This document shows, one piece after another, positions 18,360 to 27,734 of a stretch of 47,249 nt of DNA. Location of the stretch: positions 1 to 47,249 of IMG/VR virus record IMGVR_UViG_3300032116_022059. One strand, given 5' to 3'. This DNA is from a virus. The notes under the pieces were generated by a model. It had not been told where the DNA came from. It made no database searches and saw only the letters and a list, made by a program, of their open reading frames with translations. Each line of letters starts with the position of its first letter. Position 1 is the stretch's first letter. A program made the translations under genes and the position numbers.

Positions 18360-18955
18360 GAATAGCCATTGATGTAAATGGAGTATTAAGAAATACTATT
18401 AGTAAATTAGAAGGAGTCTATAAAAAATATATGATTGATAAAGTCGATGGTATAGATTCTGAGTATGATTTTACATATGAGATTGTGTCGCCGGTTGTTA
18501 GCGAGAACTATTTAGATCATTTTAAATTTAAAGATGAAACAGACTTAAATACTTTTCTATATGAAGAGTTTTCTATGGAGATATTTGGACATGCTGGATC
18601 TACGGAAACTATGACATTTAATGATTTAAATGATTTTTATCTTGATTTTAGGAATAAACACGATATAATTATCGTATCAAATGAAATTGCTAAATCAAAA
18701 CCGGCCACATTATTTTTTTTATCTAAATTTGGGTGTCAAATAGAAACAATAAAATTTTATTCAGATATAACATTAGAGTCAATGTGGAATAGTATCGATT
18801 TATTAGTTACTGCTTCTCCTAAAATAATACTAAACGCACCTAAAGATAAAATTATAATTAAATATGCTACACCTTATAATGATAAGGTTGACTGTGAGTT
18901 GACAATTTCATCTATAAAAGAATTAACACAAATAATCGAAAAAAAATATGTTTAA
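18356..18955 (+). CDS. HAD-like hydrolase-related protein, possibly degenerate
   Basis: The 199-residue product starts MRIAIDVNGVL, which resembles HAD motif I (DxDGT/V) but has Asn instead of the second Asp. A later IIIVSNE strand resembles motif II (hhhT/S). Motif III/IV acidic pairs are not obvious. HAD enzymes are phosphatases and related hydrolases, and phage copies often act on nucleotides or sugar phosphates. The substitution may change or abolish phosphatase chemistry. It overlaps the next gene by eight bases. Confidence 0.55.
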   Translation: MRIAIDVNGVLRNTISKLEGVYKKYMIDKVDGIDSEYDFTYEIVSPVVSENYLDHFKFKDETDLNTFLYEEFSMEIFGHAGSTETMTFNDLNDFYLDFRNKHDIIIVSNEIAKSKPATLFFLSKFGCQIETIKFYSDITLESMWNSIDLLVTASPKIILNAPKDKIIIKYATPYNDKVDCELTISSIKELTQIIEKKYV

Positions 18956-19226
18956 AGTTTTAAATGAATTTTATTATTTAGATTTGGATGCAATTGAAGA
19001 ATACATCCAAATTAAAGACCCAACATCAAATATGCCATTATCTGGGACCCCAGGCGAGACACATTTGAATGTTATAAAATATGAGACAGTAAAAATGATG
19101 TTAGAGGTGGTAATGTCACCGGGCGAAGATGCTGACGAAACATTAGGGGTTAAATCACAACTTTCTATGCCGTTTAAACTTGCTTTTAATACCCTACTTA
19201 ACAAAAAACTAATAAAATCTTATTAA
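18948..19226 (+). CDS. Small phage protein, unknown function
   Basis: The 92-residue product has no recognised motif. It reads as an N-terminal helix (LDAIEEYIQ), a Pro/Gly loop (SNMPLSGTPGETH) and two further helices. No signal peptide or membrane segment is seen. It overlaps the HAD-like gene by eight bases and is followed by a GT-B enzyme six bases later, so it is co-transcribed with the sugar island. Confidence 0.7.
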   Translation: MFKVLNEFYYLDLDAIEEYIQIKDPTSNMPLSGTPGETHLNVIKYETVKMMLEVVMSPGEDADETLGVKSQLSMPFKLAFNTLLNKKLIKSY

Positions 19227-19232
19227 ATCCTT

Positions 19233-20294
19233 ATGGAAAATATAAATATAGATAATTTAAAAAAATCACTTGAGAATTTAGAAACACGACATAGTAAAGT
19301 TTATTTCTTTGTTCAAGATACAAAAGGGAATCCAAAAGCCTCTGTAAGATACAGTTACCAACTAGCGATGGGATTAAAAAATAACGGGTTTAATCCTGTG
19401 ATTTTAACTGAGACTAACGACTACATTGGAGTTGGTGGCTGGTTAGGTCTTGAATATATGGAATTGCCGCATACTGCTGTTGATGGTCAAAATTTAGTAA
19501 TATCGCCAGACGACTTTATAGTTATCCCGGAGATCTTCGGATTTGTCATGGAACAAATTAAGGATTTACCTTGTGGTAAAATTGTCCTTTGCCAAGCATA
19601 TGATCATATGCTTGAAACATTAAATCCTGGGTTTAGTTGGCTAAATTATGGGTTTTATAAGTGTATTACAACATCTGAATTTCAAAAAGAGTACATTTCA
19701 TCAGTTATGAGGAATGTTTCGACTGATGTTCTCACTCCATATATTAGTGAATGTTTTGTTAAAACAGATTTAACACAAAAACCGATTATTGCTGTACATT
19801 CTAGAGAGCAAAGAAAAGCCCTTAATTTTATAAAAACTTTTTATCTAAAATACCCACAGTATAGATGGATAACATTTAGAGATATGAGGGGCCTTTACGA
19901 GACAGAGTTTGCTTCACAGTTAAAAGAATGCTTCCTTAGCGTTTGGATTGATGATACTAGTGGTTTTGGAACATTTCCTTTGGAATCTATGGCTTGTGGT
20001 GTACCATGTATTGGTAAAGTACCAAATTTATTCCCGCATTGGATGAATGAGAGTAATGGGCTTTGGATTGGGGAAGAAAATAAAATAGTTGATTACACAG
20101 CAGATTTTATCTCAAATTGGATTGAGGATAATATAATCCCAGAATTATATGAATCTATGGATGAAACTATTAGTAAGCATCTAAGCACAAAAGAGGCCTT
20201 CGAAGATAATGCTTCCAAACTATTTCAAAATTATTTCTCAGTTAGATATGAAGCCTTTGAAGATCAATTAAAAAAATTAAATAACGAAGAATAA
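19233..20294 (+). CDS. GT-B fold glycosyltransferase
   Basis: The 353-residue product has an N-terminal domain with VYFFVQDTKGNPKASVRYSYQL (a GT4-like opening that senses the acceptor) and a C-terminal donor domain. The latter contains SVWIDDTSGFGTFPLESMACGVPCIG, the E-x-M-A-C-G-x-P motif typical of GT4 enzymes. It should transfer a nucleotide-activated sugar. Donor and acceptor are unknown. It is followed two bases later by a GT2-like gene. Confidence 0.8.
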   Translation: MENINIDNLKKSLENLETRHSKVYFFVQDTKGNPKASVRYSYQLAMGLKNNGFNPVILTETNDYIGVGGWLGLEYMELPHTAVDGQNLVISPDDFIVIPEIFGFVMEQIKDLPCGKIVLCQAYDHMLETLNPGFSWLNYGFYKCITTSEFQKEYISSVMRNVSTDVLTPYISECFVKTDLTQKPIIAVHSREQRKALNFIKTFYLKYPQYRWITFRDMRGLYETEFASQLKECFLSVWIDDTSGFGTFPLESMACGVPCIGKVPNLFPHWMNESNGLWIGEENKIVDYTADFISNWIEDNIIPELYESMDETISKHLSTKEAFEDNASKLFQNYFSVRYEAFEDQLKKLNNEE

Positions 20295-20296
20295 CT

Positions 20297-21100
20297 ATGG
20301 AAAATAAATTTAATGTATCGGTTATACTACCCATAAAAACTGCTACAGCAAAAGATTTTGATGAATACTTTAGTAAAGCGATCAATTCTTTAATTGATCA
20401 AAATTGTAAAATTAATGAACTAGTAATTGTTCACACAACTGAGGAACTACTAACTAATAAATTAAATAGCTTTGATTTTAAAGATATTAACGTAGTCAAA
20501 TTAGCCTGGGATAATGAGCCTAGTTTTACAAAACAAGTTAATCACGGAATATTAAATTGTAATTCTGAATGGGTGTCTATATTAGAATTTGATGACGAAT
20601 ATTCTAAAATTTGGTTTAAGAATGCAAAAAAATATTCAGAGATTTACCCTGAGGTCTCGGCATTTTTACCAATAGTCGTTGATATCGATGATAAAGGTGT
20701 ATTTGCCGGTTTTACTAATGAAGCAACTTTTGCTGTAAATATTTCACAGGAAATCGGATATTTAACAAATGACACATTGATGTCATACCAAAATTTCCAA
20801 ACTTCAGGTATGGTGTTCAAAAAATCATTAATATCAGACTTTGGTGGGTTTAAAGATAATATTAAGCTAACATTTGTTTATGAATTTTTACTAAGGTTAA
20901 CATATAACTCAGTAAGTATTATGACAATACCAAAATTAGGCTATAAACATATTAACCTTAGAGAAGGATCTATATTTTGGAATTATAAATTTGGGAATAA
21001 CCCATTATCTGAAAACGAGGTTAAGTTTTGGATTGAATCCGCGAAAAAAGAACATTTTTTTGTTGATGATAGACAAATTAAATATGAACCGGAAATTTAA
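20297..21100 (+). CDS. Family 2-like glycosyltransferase
   Basis: The 267-residue product starts with FNVSVILPIKTAT, followed by INSLIDQNCKINELVIVHT and WVSILEFDDEYSKIW, where the acidic EFDDE segment takes the place of the DxD metal site. This is a GT-A, GT2-type layout. It is the last glycosyltransferase before the sigma factor and overlaps it by one base (TAATG). Its GT2 partners lie about 12 kb upstream in the same run. Confidence 0.75.
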   Translation: MENKFNVSVILPIKTATAKDFDEYFSKAINSLIDQNCKINELVIVHTTEELLTNKLNSFDFKDINVVKLAWDNEPSFTKQVNHGILNCNSEWVSILEFDDEYSKIWFKNAKKYSEIYPEVSAFLPIVVDIDDKGVFAGFTNEATFAVNISQEIGYLTNDTLMSYQNFQTSGMVFKKSLISDFGGFKDNIKLTFVYEFLLRLTYNSVSIMTIPKLGYKHINLREGSIFWNYKFGNNPLSENEVKFWIESAKKEHFFVDDRQIKYEPEI

Positions 21101-21855
21101 TGATACAAGATCAAAGTGGAGATAATACGCAAATCTTTGTCGAGATTAAACGAAAAAGCCGTAGATCTAAAACAGCAAATTATTTTGATGTTGCAGAGGA
21201 GCGTGCTGTTAAGTTATTTTTACTTGAAGACTCTTGGGAAGAAAAGAATAAAATATATAACCAATATTTAAGAAAGCCGTTAGATAAGATGATATCGTCA
21301 ATTATTAGACGATATAAACTATATCGCAAAGATATGGATTTTAAAGAAATCCACTCTGACACGCATTCTTTTTTAATGACCAAGATCGAAAAATTTGATC
21401 CAACGATAGATAAAAAAGCATATTCTTATTTTGGCACTATATGCAAAAACTATTTGATGGGTCAAATTATTAAAGACCAAAAAGAAACTAATCGCAAAAT
21501 TTCTTACGAGGATATATCTTCTTCATTAGAAGATGATATGCGATTTTCATATATGATGGATGATGAACACTTGGATTCATCATCCATCATAAGTCTTTTA
21601 ACTGAAGAGCTTAAATCGTTTATTGAGCTAGAAAATCTTAATGACAACGAAAAAAAATTGGGATTTGCATTAATTGATTTATTTGAAAATTATAATACAA
21701 TATTTATAGGTGCAAACAATAATAAATTCAATAAAAATATTGTTCTTTTATCGTTGAGAGAAATGACAAACCTTACGACTAAGGAGATTAGAATCTCAAT
21801 GAGGAAATATAAGAAACTTTATGGGGCAATAATTAATTTGATTTTAAAAGAGTAA
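21100..21855 (+). CDS. Late sigma factor, T4 gp55-like
   Basis: The 251-residue product shows the region-2-like core of phage late sigma factors: RKPLDKMISSIIRRYKLY, a TKIEKFDPTIDKKAYSYFGTICKNYL helix pair (core-RNAP and -10 contact) and a KDQKETNRKISYED stretch. In T4, gp55 directs host RNA polymerase to TATAAATA late promoters. The C-terminal 100 residues are helical and may hold the clamp-binding/co-activator tail. It lies just before the baseplate/tail genes, so it is well placed to feed the late programme. Confidence 0.85.
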   Translation: MIQDQSGDNTQIFVEIKRKSRRSKTANYFDVAEERAVKLFLLEDSWEEKNKIYNQYLRKPLDKMISSIIRRYKLYRKDMDFKEIHSDTHSFLMTKIEKFDPTIDKKAYSYFGTICKNYLMGQIIKDQKETNRKISYEDISSSLEDDMRFSYMMDDEHLDSSSIISLLTEELKSFIELENLNDNEKKLGFALIDLFENYNTIFIGANNNKFNKNIVLLSLREMTNLTTKEIRISMRKYKKLYGAIINLILKE

Positions 21856-21869
21856 AATATTTATTTATT

Positions 21870-22241
21870 ATGAGCAGACCTAAAAAGAAAGAAATAAACT
21901 TTTCAAAAGAATCGGTAGTTAGTATATTACAAGAAATATACAACGAATTAGTCGAACAAAGAAATACCGCAATAAGGATCCAAAATAAGATGCTTGCAAT
22001 GATGAGAGATCCTGAAGATATGCAGTTAATTGGGCCTATAATCAAAGAGCAGCAAAAAATAATTAATGATTGCGTAGAAAAGAAACTTAGCCTGGCCAAA
22101 ATACAATCATCAATTTGGGAAAAAAATAAAGAAAGTGTCGATAACTTTATGATTACGGATTTAGATGATAACGTGATAGAGTCTTTAATTAATAAAGATA
22201 TTAATTCTGCCAGTGAAAAATACAAAGTTTCTAAAAAATGA
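21870..22241 (+). CDS. Small helical phage protein, unknown function
   Basis: The 123-residue product is almost entirely helical and charged, with a coiled-coil-like central part (EIYNELVEQRNTAIRIQNKML). No known motif is seen. The ATG follows a TATTTATTTATT run and the gene overlaps the next one by four bases (ATGA), suggesting coupling with the following structural gene. A chaperone or tail-assembly factor is possible. Confidence 0.7.
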   Translation: MSRPKKKEINFSKESVVSILQEIYNELVEQRNTAIRIQNKMLAMMRDPEDMQLIGPIIKEQQKIINDCVEKKLSLAKIQSSIWEKNKESVDNFMITDLDDNVIESLINKDINSASEKYKVSKK

Positions 22242-24142
22242 GTGTTGACCTAACTAAATCTTATCAAGATATTGGGTCAACGATAAAAGCATTTCAAACA
22301 TACGTTGAAACCCTAGACAACTCTTCAAAGCTAAAAGAAGAGGCTAAAGATAATTTATCTCAAAATATAATTAATACCACAACAACAGCAGATAAATTAA
22401 AGACCCAGAATAAAAGATACCAAAGGCAGGAAAAAACTCAGCTAGATGAGTTAATAGAAATATTTGGATTCAACGCGGGTAGCGGGTTATCCTCTATCAA
22501 ATATTTAAAAACAAAATTTATACAAGCAGCTTTAAATGCGGAACCTAAGCTATTTGAAATTTTAACAGAAGAGTCAATAAAAGCATTAGGATGTTCTATT
22601 GAACAAACATACGCACCAAATTTACAGGGAATTTACATTGATATTCGAAGCATTGACTTAAATAGATTGCTACAAAATAGTCCAGAATCCACAATAGGCC
22701 AATTGTCATATGAAACAAATGATCCCGTTTCGTCACAAATACCATATAGTATGAATCGGCAGATTTGGTCTCTTATACAATCAATAGGTAATCCTGTATC
22801 AATATATGGAGCATCTAAAGAAAAATTATTTGATGTTAGCTACGTAACTCAAGACAACAATGGTACACCAGGTGATTTTCTGAAAATAGAATTATTTTCA
22901 TTACAAAATAATATTAACAGTGTTAGTAATTTTATTGTTGATTATTATAAATCAATAAAATTATTAGACACTAATAACTTTTTTCAAAATTTACTTGATG
23001 TGATGCTTGGGTCAGTTTCATTTACGGCTGAAATTGGATTTAGTGAACTAAAAGAAAAACGTAAATTTAATATTATATTACAACGTATTTTAGGCCTTTG
23101 TTTTGATAGTACTAGAGAAATTGATGTAACCGGAAACTCAAAAATTTCAGAGTTAGACGGTGTTGATACTTCATTTTTTGAGCTAACAGACATCGATCTA
23201 AGAAATATCGAATTAGAAATTGATAATATACAGAATGGTGTAATCGAATTTGAAGATTGTGACAACGTTAAATTACCACTAAATAATGCACAAATACTAT
23301 CTGAACTAATTAAGTTTAATAGTGGCAGCACAATAAATTATTATGAAGAGGTCGCGGATAATCTAACAAACATTATTATTAATAATAATGAATGGAAAAT
23401 TTTGATACCGTCAAAAGTTAATTTAGATATCTCATTAAATTTAAGTTTTGTAAAAAATTTACCAAAAGCATTATTATTTGCATTATTGTCCCCAAAAGTG
23501 TTGTTGCCTTTATTGATAATGTCTAGGGCTACGGCTCAAAAAATTGGTAATTTTACCAATTATAGTGAATTCATTAACGTATATAATAAGTATTTGACAA
23601 ATATTATGTCAAAAGTTGGTAGTTTATTTATTGAAGAACTATTCCTTATAATAAAGAAAGACATTTTTGTTTTAGTCTCTAGGATAAAAAATGACCTTTA
23701 TAGCGATAAAAAATTTAAAAAATATGCTATCGTTTTAAAATTAGCTGAGGCTATTATTATTCTAGCAAAGGCTGGTGTTGATTGGAGAAAATGTAAAAGT
23801 GTGGTAGACGAGATGGTAAGATTGCTACAACTAGTAAATGTCGGTAACGATAATAGAATACCTAGCTATTTGCTAGCGTTTTCTTCTATGTTAGACGGCT
23901 ACTCAACAACAAGGGCTAAAATAAATGTTTTAGAAGAACTTCAAAAATTGGGAATTCCGACAAATCCTATGCCAGATGGAAGCCCAAATCTAATGAATCA
24001 ATTCATATCATCTATGATAGATGGTATAGCTAAGGAGCAATATGAAAATGGCAAAGTGCAAGTATTTGTCCCCCCATTAGTGGTAAACCCAGCAACATTA
24101 ACAACAATACCTCAAGGGAGCGTTTTTGGTAAATGGTTTTAA
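22238..24142 (+). CDS. Large virion structural protein, probably baseplate/tail
   Basis: The 634-residue product has no domain I can name. The N-terminal 75 residues are helical, followed by mixed alpha/beta parts. A hydrophobic stretch near residues 410-430 (ALLFALLSPKVLLPLLIM) could be buried or membrane-contacting. The C-terminus is Pro/Thr-rich (VFVPPLVVNPATLTTIPQG). It lies immediately before the OB-fold hub gene and shares its operon, which supports a baseplate or tail role; the role is inferred. Confidence 0.7.
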   Translation: MSVDLTKSYQDIGSTIKAFQTYVETLDNSSKLKEEAKDNLSQNIINTTTTADKLKTQNKRYQRQEKTQLDELIEIFGFNAGSGLSSIKYLKTKFIQAALNAEPKLFEILTEESIKALGCSIEQTYAPNLQGIYIDIRSIDLNRLLQNSPESTIGQLSYETNDPVSSQIPYSMNRQIWSLIQSIGNPVSIYGASKEKLFDVSYVTQDNNGTPGDFLKIELFSLQNNINSVSNFIVDYYKSIKLLDTNNFFQNLLDVMLGSVSFTAEIGFSELKEKRKFNIILQRILGLCFDSTREIDVTGNSKISELDGVDTSFFELTDIDLRNIELEIDNIQNGVIEFEDCDNVKLPLNNAQILSELIKFNSGSTINYYEEVADNLTNIIINNNEWKILIPSKVNLDISLNLSFVKNLPKALLFALLSPKVLLPLLIMSRATAQKIGNFTNYSEFINVYNKYLTNIMSKVGSLFIEELFLIIKKDIFVLVSRIKNDLYSDKKFKKYAIVLKLAEAIIILAKAGVDWRKCKSVVDEMVRLLQLVNVGNDNRIPSYLLAFSSMLDGYSTTRAKINVLEELQKLGIPTNPMPDGSPNLMNQFISSMIDGIAKEQYENGKVQVFVPPLVVNPATLTTIPQGSVFGKWF

Positions 24143-24143
24143 T

Positions 24144-24350
24144 ATGAATGAAAGAGATAAAGTTGTAGAAATAATTAAGAGTTTAAAGGACTCATCAAAC
24201 AACGATTTAAAATTTGCATTAAATATACTTAGTAAAGATTTTGACGATATAAAATCAAAATTAATAAATTTGACTAAGGATTTAGATAATGTAGAAAAAT
24301 TGTATAATAGAGTTCTGTCTGAATACGATAAACGAAATCCGATTAAGTAA
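24144..24350 (+). CDS. Small coiled-coil protein, unknown function
   Basis: The ATG at 24144, directly after the preceding stop, is preferred over a TTG six codons upstream. The 68-residue product is a single coiled-coil-like run (FDDIKSKLINLTKDLDNVEKL) with no other domain. It ends in a TAATG overlap with the OB-fold hub gene. A spacer, chaperone or tail-length/baseplate accessory role is plausible but not shown. Confidence 0.7.
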   Translation: MNERDKVVEIIKSLKDSSNNDLKFALNILSKDFDDIKSKLINLTKDLDNVEKLYNRVLSEYDKRNPIK

Positions 24351-25915
24351 TGGCTGAAAATATAAATAATATTAGGATACTAAACATAGGAACGGTAATT
24401 GATACTGAAGATCCAAAGATGGCGAATAGAGTTCGCGTATCTTTTGATTTAGAGTCCAATATCGCGTTATTAAATTCAATACCGGATACTAGTAAAGGTA
24501 AGAGGACAAAGAATGCTGCTAATACAGATCTCCAACCTGAATTTAAGTGGACTGAGATTGATCCTTTTTGTGTTTTACCTTTATTACCAATATTCATTAA
24601 TGTTTTACCTAAGCTAAATGAATCGGTTCAAATTATATATCCGATAACATCTGTAAGCCCAAGAAATTCTACGCATAATGAACAATATTATGTGCCAGGG
24701 CCATTCTCGTCTCCATTAACAATATCATATGAGAATAATAATTCACAAAGAGGGTTTGCCAGTAAAATAAATATCAAAAATGCTGTAGATATTAAGAATC
24801 CGGTAAACAATGAATATAATGTATCTGCTGATCTACTGAAAGGCGTATTTATTGAACCATCGGATATTGGTATTCAAAGTAGGGGTACTACAGATCTTGT
24901 TTTAAAACAAAATGATGTATTACTAAGGGCGGGTAAAAGCAAAGAGATCCCAGACGATAAATCTAAATTTGTTACAGCAAATTTGAATAGAAGCTTTATT
25001 CAGTTATCAAATTTTAATAGTACTGAAAGTTTAGGCCCTGAGGTAACAAAGAATTCTGTTGATATTGTAGATGAAAATGTAAAATTATTGATAGAATGGA
25101 ACATAATAAATCCTGAAAATACCCAAAATGTTTTTACGATTGAAGTTTATCTTTATAAGATAGCATATAATAACAAATATAGCTGTAAATTATTTTCGGT
25201 CGATACCGAAGTTTCAGAAAGTGATAAATCACTAATTCAGAAATATTCATTTGCATCAATTAGCCAGGCTAATGCTGAAAACATTATTAATGGGATAATA
25301 AAAGGATGTAATGATGGAACTATTAGTGCCCCTAACTACCCTAAATTAGATATATATTATTTCCCATTTTATTACAGGCCATCAAAATCAATATTAAAGA
25401 TATTTAACTCACAAGCACCAAGCCCAGAATACACAAACGTAATTTCATTCTTTAATCAGATAAAAATTTTGAACCAAAATGGGGGTTACGGGTTAGTATC
25501 TGCGAAAGATGTTGCAGGAGTACAATTAAAAGTAGTTAAAACGGTAGAGAATGAATATATTATAAGTAATGCACCGGTAACATATAATATTCAAGGGGCT
25601 GATAAATTTATATTTATATCACATATAAATTCAGGTAAATATCAAATAAATTGGGATGACCCAAATGCTTTATATGGCATAGAGCAATCCTACATTATTA
25701 ATAATATATTACCGAAAACAAGTCCTACTGTTCGTGGTGATGAATTAATTAGTTTCTTGAATTATTTAACAAGATTCTTAATTTCTCACGTGCATTCCTT
25801 CCCTGGAATACCCCCAGTACCAACAGGAACTGACGGATCTACAGTATCAGAATTACTTGCCAGACTTACAGATGCAGATAATACGATTTTAAATCAAAAT
25901 ATTAGGATTAATTGA
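24350..25915 (+). CDS. Baseplate hub-like protein with N-terminal OB-fold (gp5-like)
   Basis: The 521-residue product begins with an OB-fold-like stretch (GTVIDTEDPKMANRVRVSF) and ends with LISHVHSFPGIPPVPTG, a tail seen in T4-like gp5/VgrG-type hub proteins. The conserved FCVLPLLPIF and SVQIIYP strands belong to the same region. In T4 the hub tip protein pierces the cell envelope, but no lysozyme domain is visible here. It sits between a coiled-coil gene and another virion gene. Confidence 0.7.
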   Translation: MAENINNIRILNIGTVIDTEDPKMANRVRVSFDLESNIALLNSIPDTSKGKRTKNAANTDLQPEFKWTEIDPFCVLPLLPIFINVLPKLNESVQIIYPITSVSPRNSTHNEQYYVPGPFSSPLTISYENNNSQRGFASKINIKNAVDIKNPVNNEYNVSADLLKGVFIEPSDIGIQSRGTTDLVLKQNDVLLRAGKSKEIPDDKSKFVTANLNRSFIQLSNFNSTESLGPEVTKNSVDIVDENVKLLIEWNIINPENTQNVFTIEVYLYKIAYNNKYSCKLFSVDTEVSESDKSLIQKYSFASISQANAENIINGIIKGCNDGTISAPNYPKLDIYYFPFYYRPSKSILKIFNSQAPSPEYTNVISFFNQIKILNQNGGYGLVSAKDVAGVQLKVVKTVENEYIISNAPVTYNIQGADKFIFISHINSGKYQINWDDPNALYGIEQSYIINNILPKTSPTVRGDELISFLNYLTRFLISHVHSFPGIPPVPTGTDGSTVSELLARLTDADNTILNQNIRIN

Positions 25916-25918
25916 TAT

Positions 25919-25938
25919 TTATATGTAAAAACATATAA
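25919..25938 (+). other. 8-bp inverted repeat at a start codon
   Basis: TTATATGT (25919-25926) and ACATATAA (25931-25938) are perfect inverted copies around AAAA. The A of the following ATG is the last base of the right arm. It resembles a weak operator or a start-site hairpin. There is no T-tract, so a terminator is unlikely. Confidence 0.55.
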
Positions 25939-27437
25939 TGTCGATACATAGGTCGTATTTTAACAAAAACAATACTATAGCGTATAACTCGTATGCAAAT
26001 ACAGGTAGAAATCCTGTAACAGACATTTTTTTCGGGTCAGATACTACATCAGTCTCATTAAATGGTTTTAGCCGGTTTTTATTCAATATTGACCTATCAC
26101 AATTAATAGATAAGGTTAATAGCAACGTAATTAACATTACGTGCACTTCAGGTATTACTCATACTCTTACTATGACTAATACGATCAGATTTAATGACGA
26201 TCTGTTAAATACATTTAATTCGGACTCTAGGAAACGGGCTAGCTCATTTGATCTTATTTTATTTAGAATCCCTAGATATTCTGGTGCTACCGGTGACACG
26301 CAAATATGGGATGAGGGGGTAGGTTATGATTTTACAAATAATATAAAAACAACAGACACAGCCGGAGCTTTATTCTACACCCAACCATTTACTGATAATA
26401 CATACTCAACGAGACCGTCAAACTGGTATGAAAATATAAATATGAGTGGATGGTCAGTTCCTGGACTATATTCTAATAGAAACAACTCAACATTGGTCAA
26501 TTATAACGATTTAATTATAATTGATATTCAACATTTTGAAAGAGGTGATGAAGATATCAATTTTGATATGACATCAGAAATTAACGGAATTCTAGATGGG
26601 ACAATAACTAATGTTACAGGATGGGGCATTGCTTATAGGCCTGAGTTTGAATTGATAACTGGATTAACATCAAACTACAGCGTTTCTTTTTTTACTAGAC
26701 ACACTCAAACTTTTTACGAGCCATATTTGCTAACAACATACGATGATCTAATTCAAGACGATAGAAATTTGTTTGTAGAATTTACTCAAAACAAACTATA
26801 TATGTTAGCTTATGTTGACGGTGATCTTGTTAGCCTAGATACTAACCCTACTGTGGATGTATTAGATCCTTCAGGAGACCCTATTCCTGGCTACACGGGT
26901 CTAACTACATGTCAAAGGACTAAAGGTGTATATGAGGTCGTTATACCAGCTTTAAGCGGATATTCAACACCTTGTGAATTTACGGATGTGTGGAAAAACA
27001 TATCGTATAATTCAATTAGCCTACCAAATATAGAAAACAATTTTACATTATACTCTTACAGTAAAAAAATCAATATAGGCCCAGATTCAAAAGAGCCTCA
27101 GATCTATGGATTCGATTATTATGGCATAAATCAAGACGAGAAAATCTTAAATACTGAAATACGTAAAGTTGGTGTGTTACTAAAGAAAGCTTACACATCA
27201 CACAACTTATTGCAGAACGTAAATGCTCAATATAGAGTCTACGTTAGAGAGGGTACAACAGAAGTTCAAATCCAGGATTGGACAAGAATAAATAAAACTG
27301 CAAATGAATATTATTTTATTTTTGATACTAGAGATAAAATTCCTAATGAATATTTTATCGACATAAAAGTGAATACTAGTGGAGAAACTAATATTTATAA
27401 AAGAACTTTAAAATTCCAAATTGTTAATAAAAAATAA
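25938..27437 (+). CDS. Virion structural protein, DNRLRE-like N-terminus (tail fibre/baseplate wedge)
   Basis: The 499-residue product is beta-rich and Thr/Ser/Asn-rich. The N-terminal region (SYFNKNNTIAYNSYANTGRNPV, then SRFLFNIDLSQL) resembles a DNRLRE-type beta-sandwich found in surface proteins. Later parts contain short repeats of Tyr-rich strands and a Pro-flanked DPSGDPIPGYTG linker. No enzyme motif is visible. Its neighbours on the run are baseplate genes, so a fibre or wedge component is inferred. The ATG lies at the end of an 8-bp inverted repeat. Confidence 0.65.
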   Translation: MSIHRSYFNKNNTIAYNSYANTGRNPVTDIFFGSDTTSVSLNGFSRFLFNIDLSQLIDKVNSNVINITCTSGITHTLTMTNTIRFNDDLLNTFNSDSRKRASSFDLILFRIPRYSGATGDTQIWDEGVGYDFTNNIKTTDTAGALFYTQPFTDNTYSTRPSNWYENINMSGWSVPGLYSNRNNSTLVNYNDLIIIDIQHFERGDEDINFDMTSEINGILDGTITNVTGWGIAYRPEFELITGLTSNYSVSFFTRHTQTFYEPYLLTTYDDLIQDDRNLFVEFTQNKLYMLAYVDGDLVSLDTNPTVDVLDPSGDPIPGYTGLTTCQRTKGVYEVVIPALSGYSTPCEFTDVWKNISYNSISLPNIENNFTLYSYSKKINIGPDSKEPQIYGFDYYGINQDEKILNTEIRKVGVLLKKAYTSHNLLQNVNAQYRVYVREGTTEVQIQDWTRINKTANEYYFIFDTRDKIPNEYFIDIKVNTSGETNIYKRTLKFQIVNKK

Positions 27438-27440
27438 ATT

Positions 27441-27734
27441 ATGAAAAAAATTATAAAATTAACGGAGAGAGATCTAACCAAAATAGTTAAACGGGTTATA
27501 AGAGAAACTAATGACGATGAACTTTCTTATCTTGATAACCTTAAAAATCCTAGTGGAGACGACTTGTTAACAGTAAAAGCCCAAATATATAAAACTATGG
27601 ACTTTATTGACAATGAGTTGAGTAAAATATCTAATGTTAGTGATATACAATCATATCTGAAACTATCAGAAATAAATGATAAGTTGTTTACTGTGTTAAA
27701 TGAACTTATGCAATATAATCAAAAAAATAGATGA
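27441..27734 (+). CDS. Small protein with N-terminal amphipathic helix, unknown function
   Basis: The 97-residue product begins MKKIIKLTERDLTKIVKRVIRE, a short basic-acidic helix pattern I have seen at the start of many phage proteins. The rest is helical with no enzyme motif. T4 uses a short N-terminal capsid-targeting peptide on internal proteins, and this leader could serve in a similar way; that is only an analogy. It overlaps the next gene by four bases (ATGA). Confidence 0.65.
   Translation: MKKIIKLTERDLTKIVKRVIRETNDDELSYLDNLKNPSGDDLLTVKAQIYKTMDFIDNELSKISNVSDIQSYLKLSEINDKLFTVLNELMQYNQKNR

Noticed and set aside
24126-24143. TTG start six codons before the coiled-coil gene ATG
   Set aside because: It lies inside the preceding gene; the ATG directly after the stop is the better start. 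The same reasoning was applied at 4107, 36651 and 46613.
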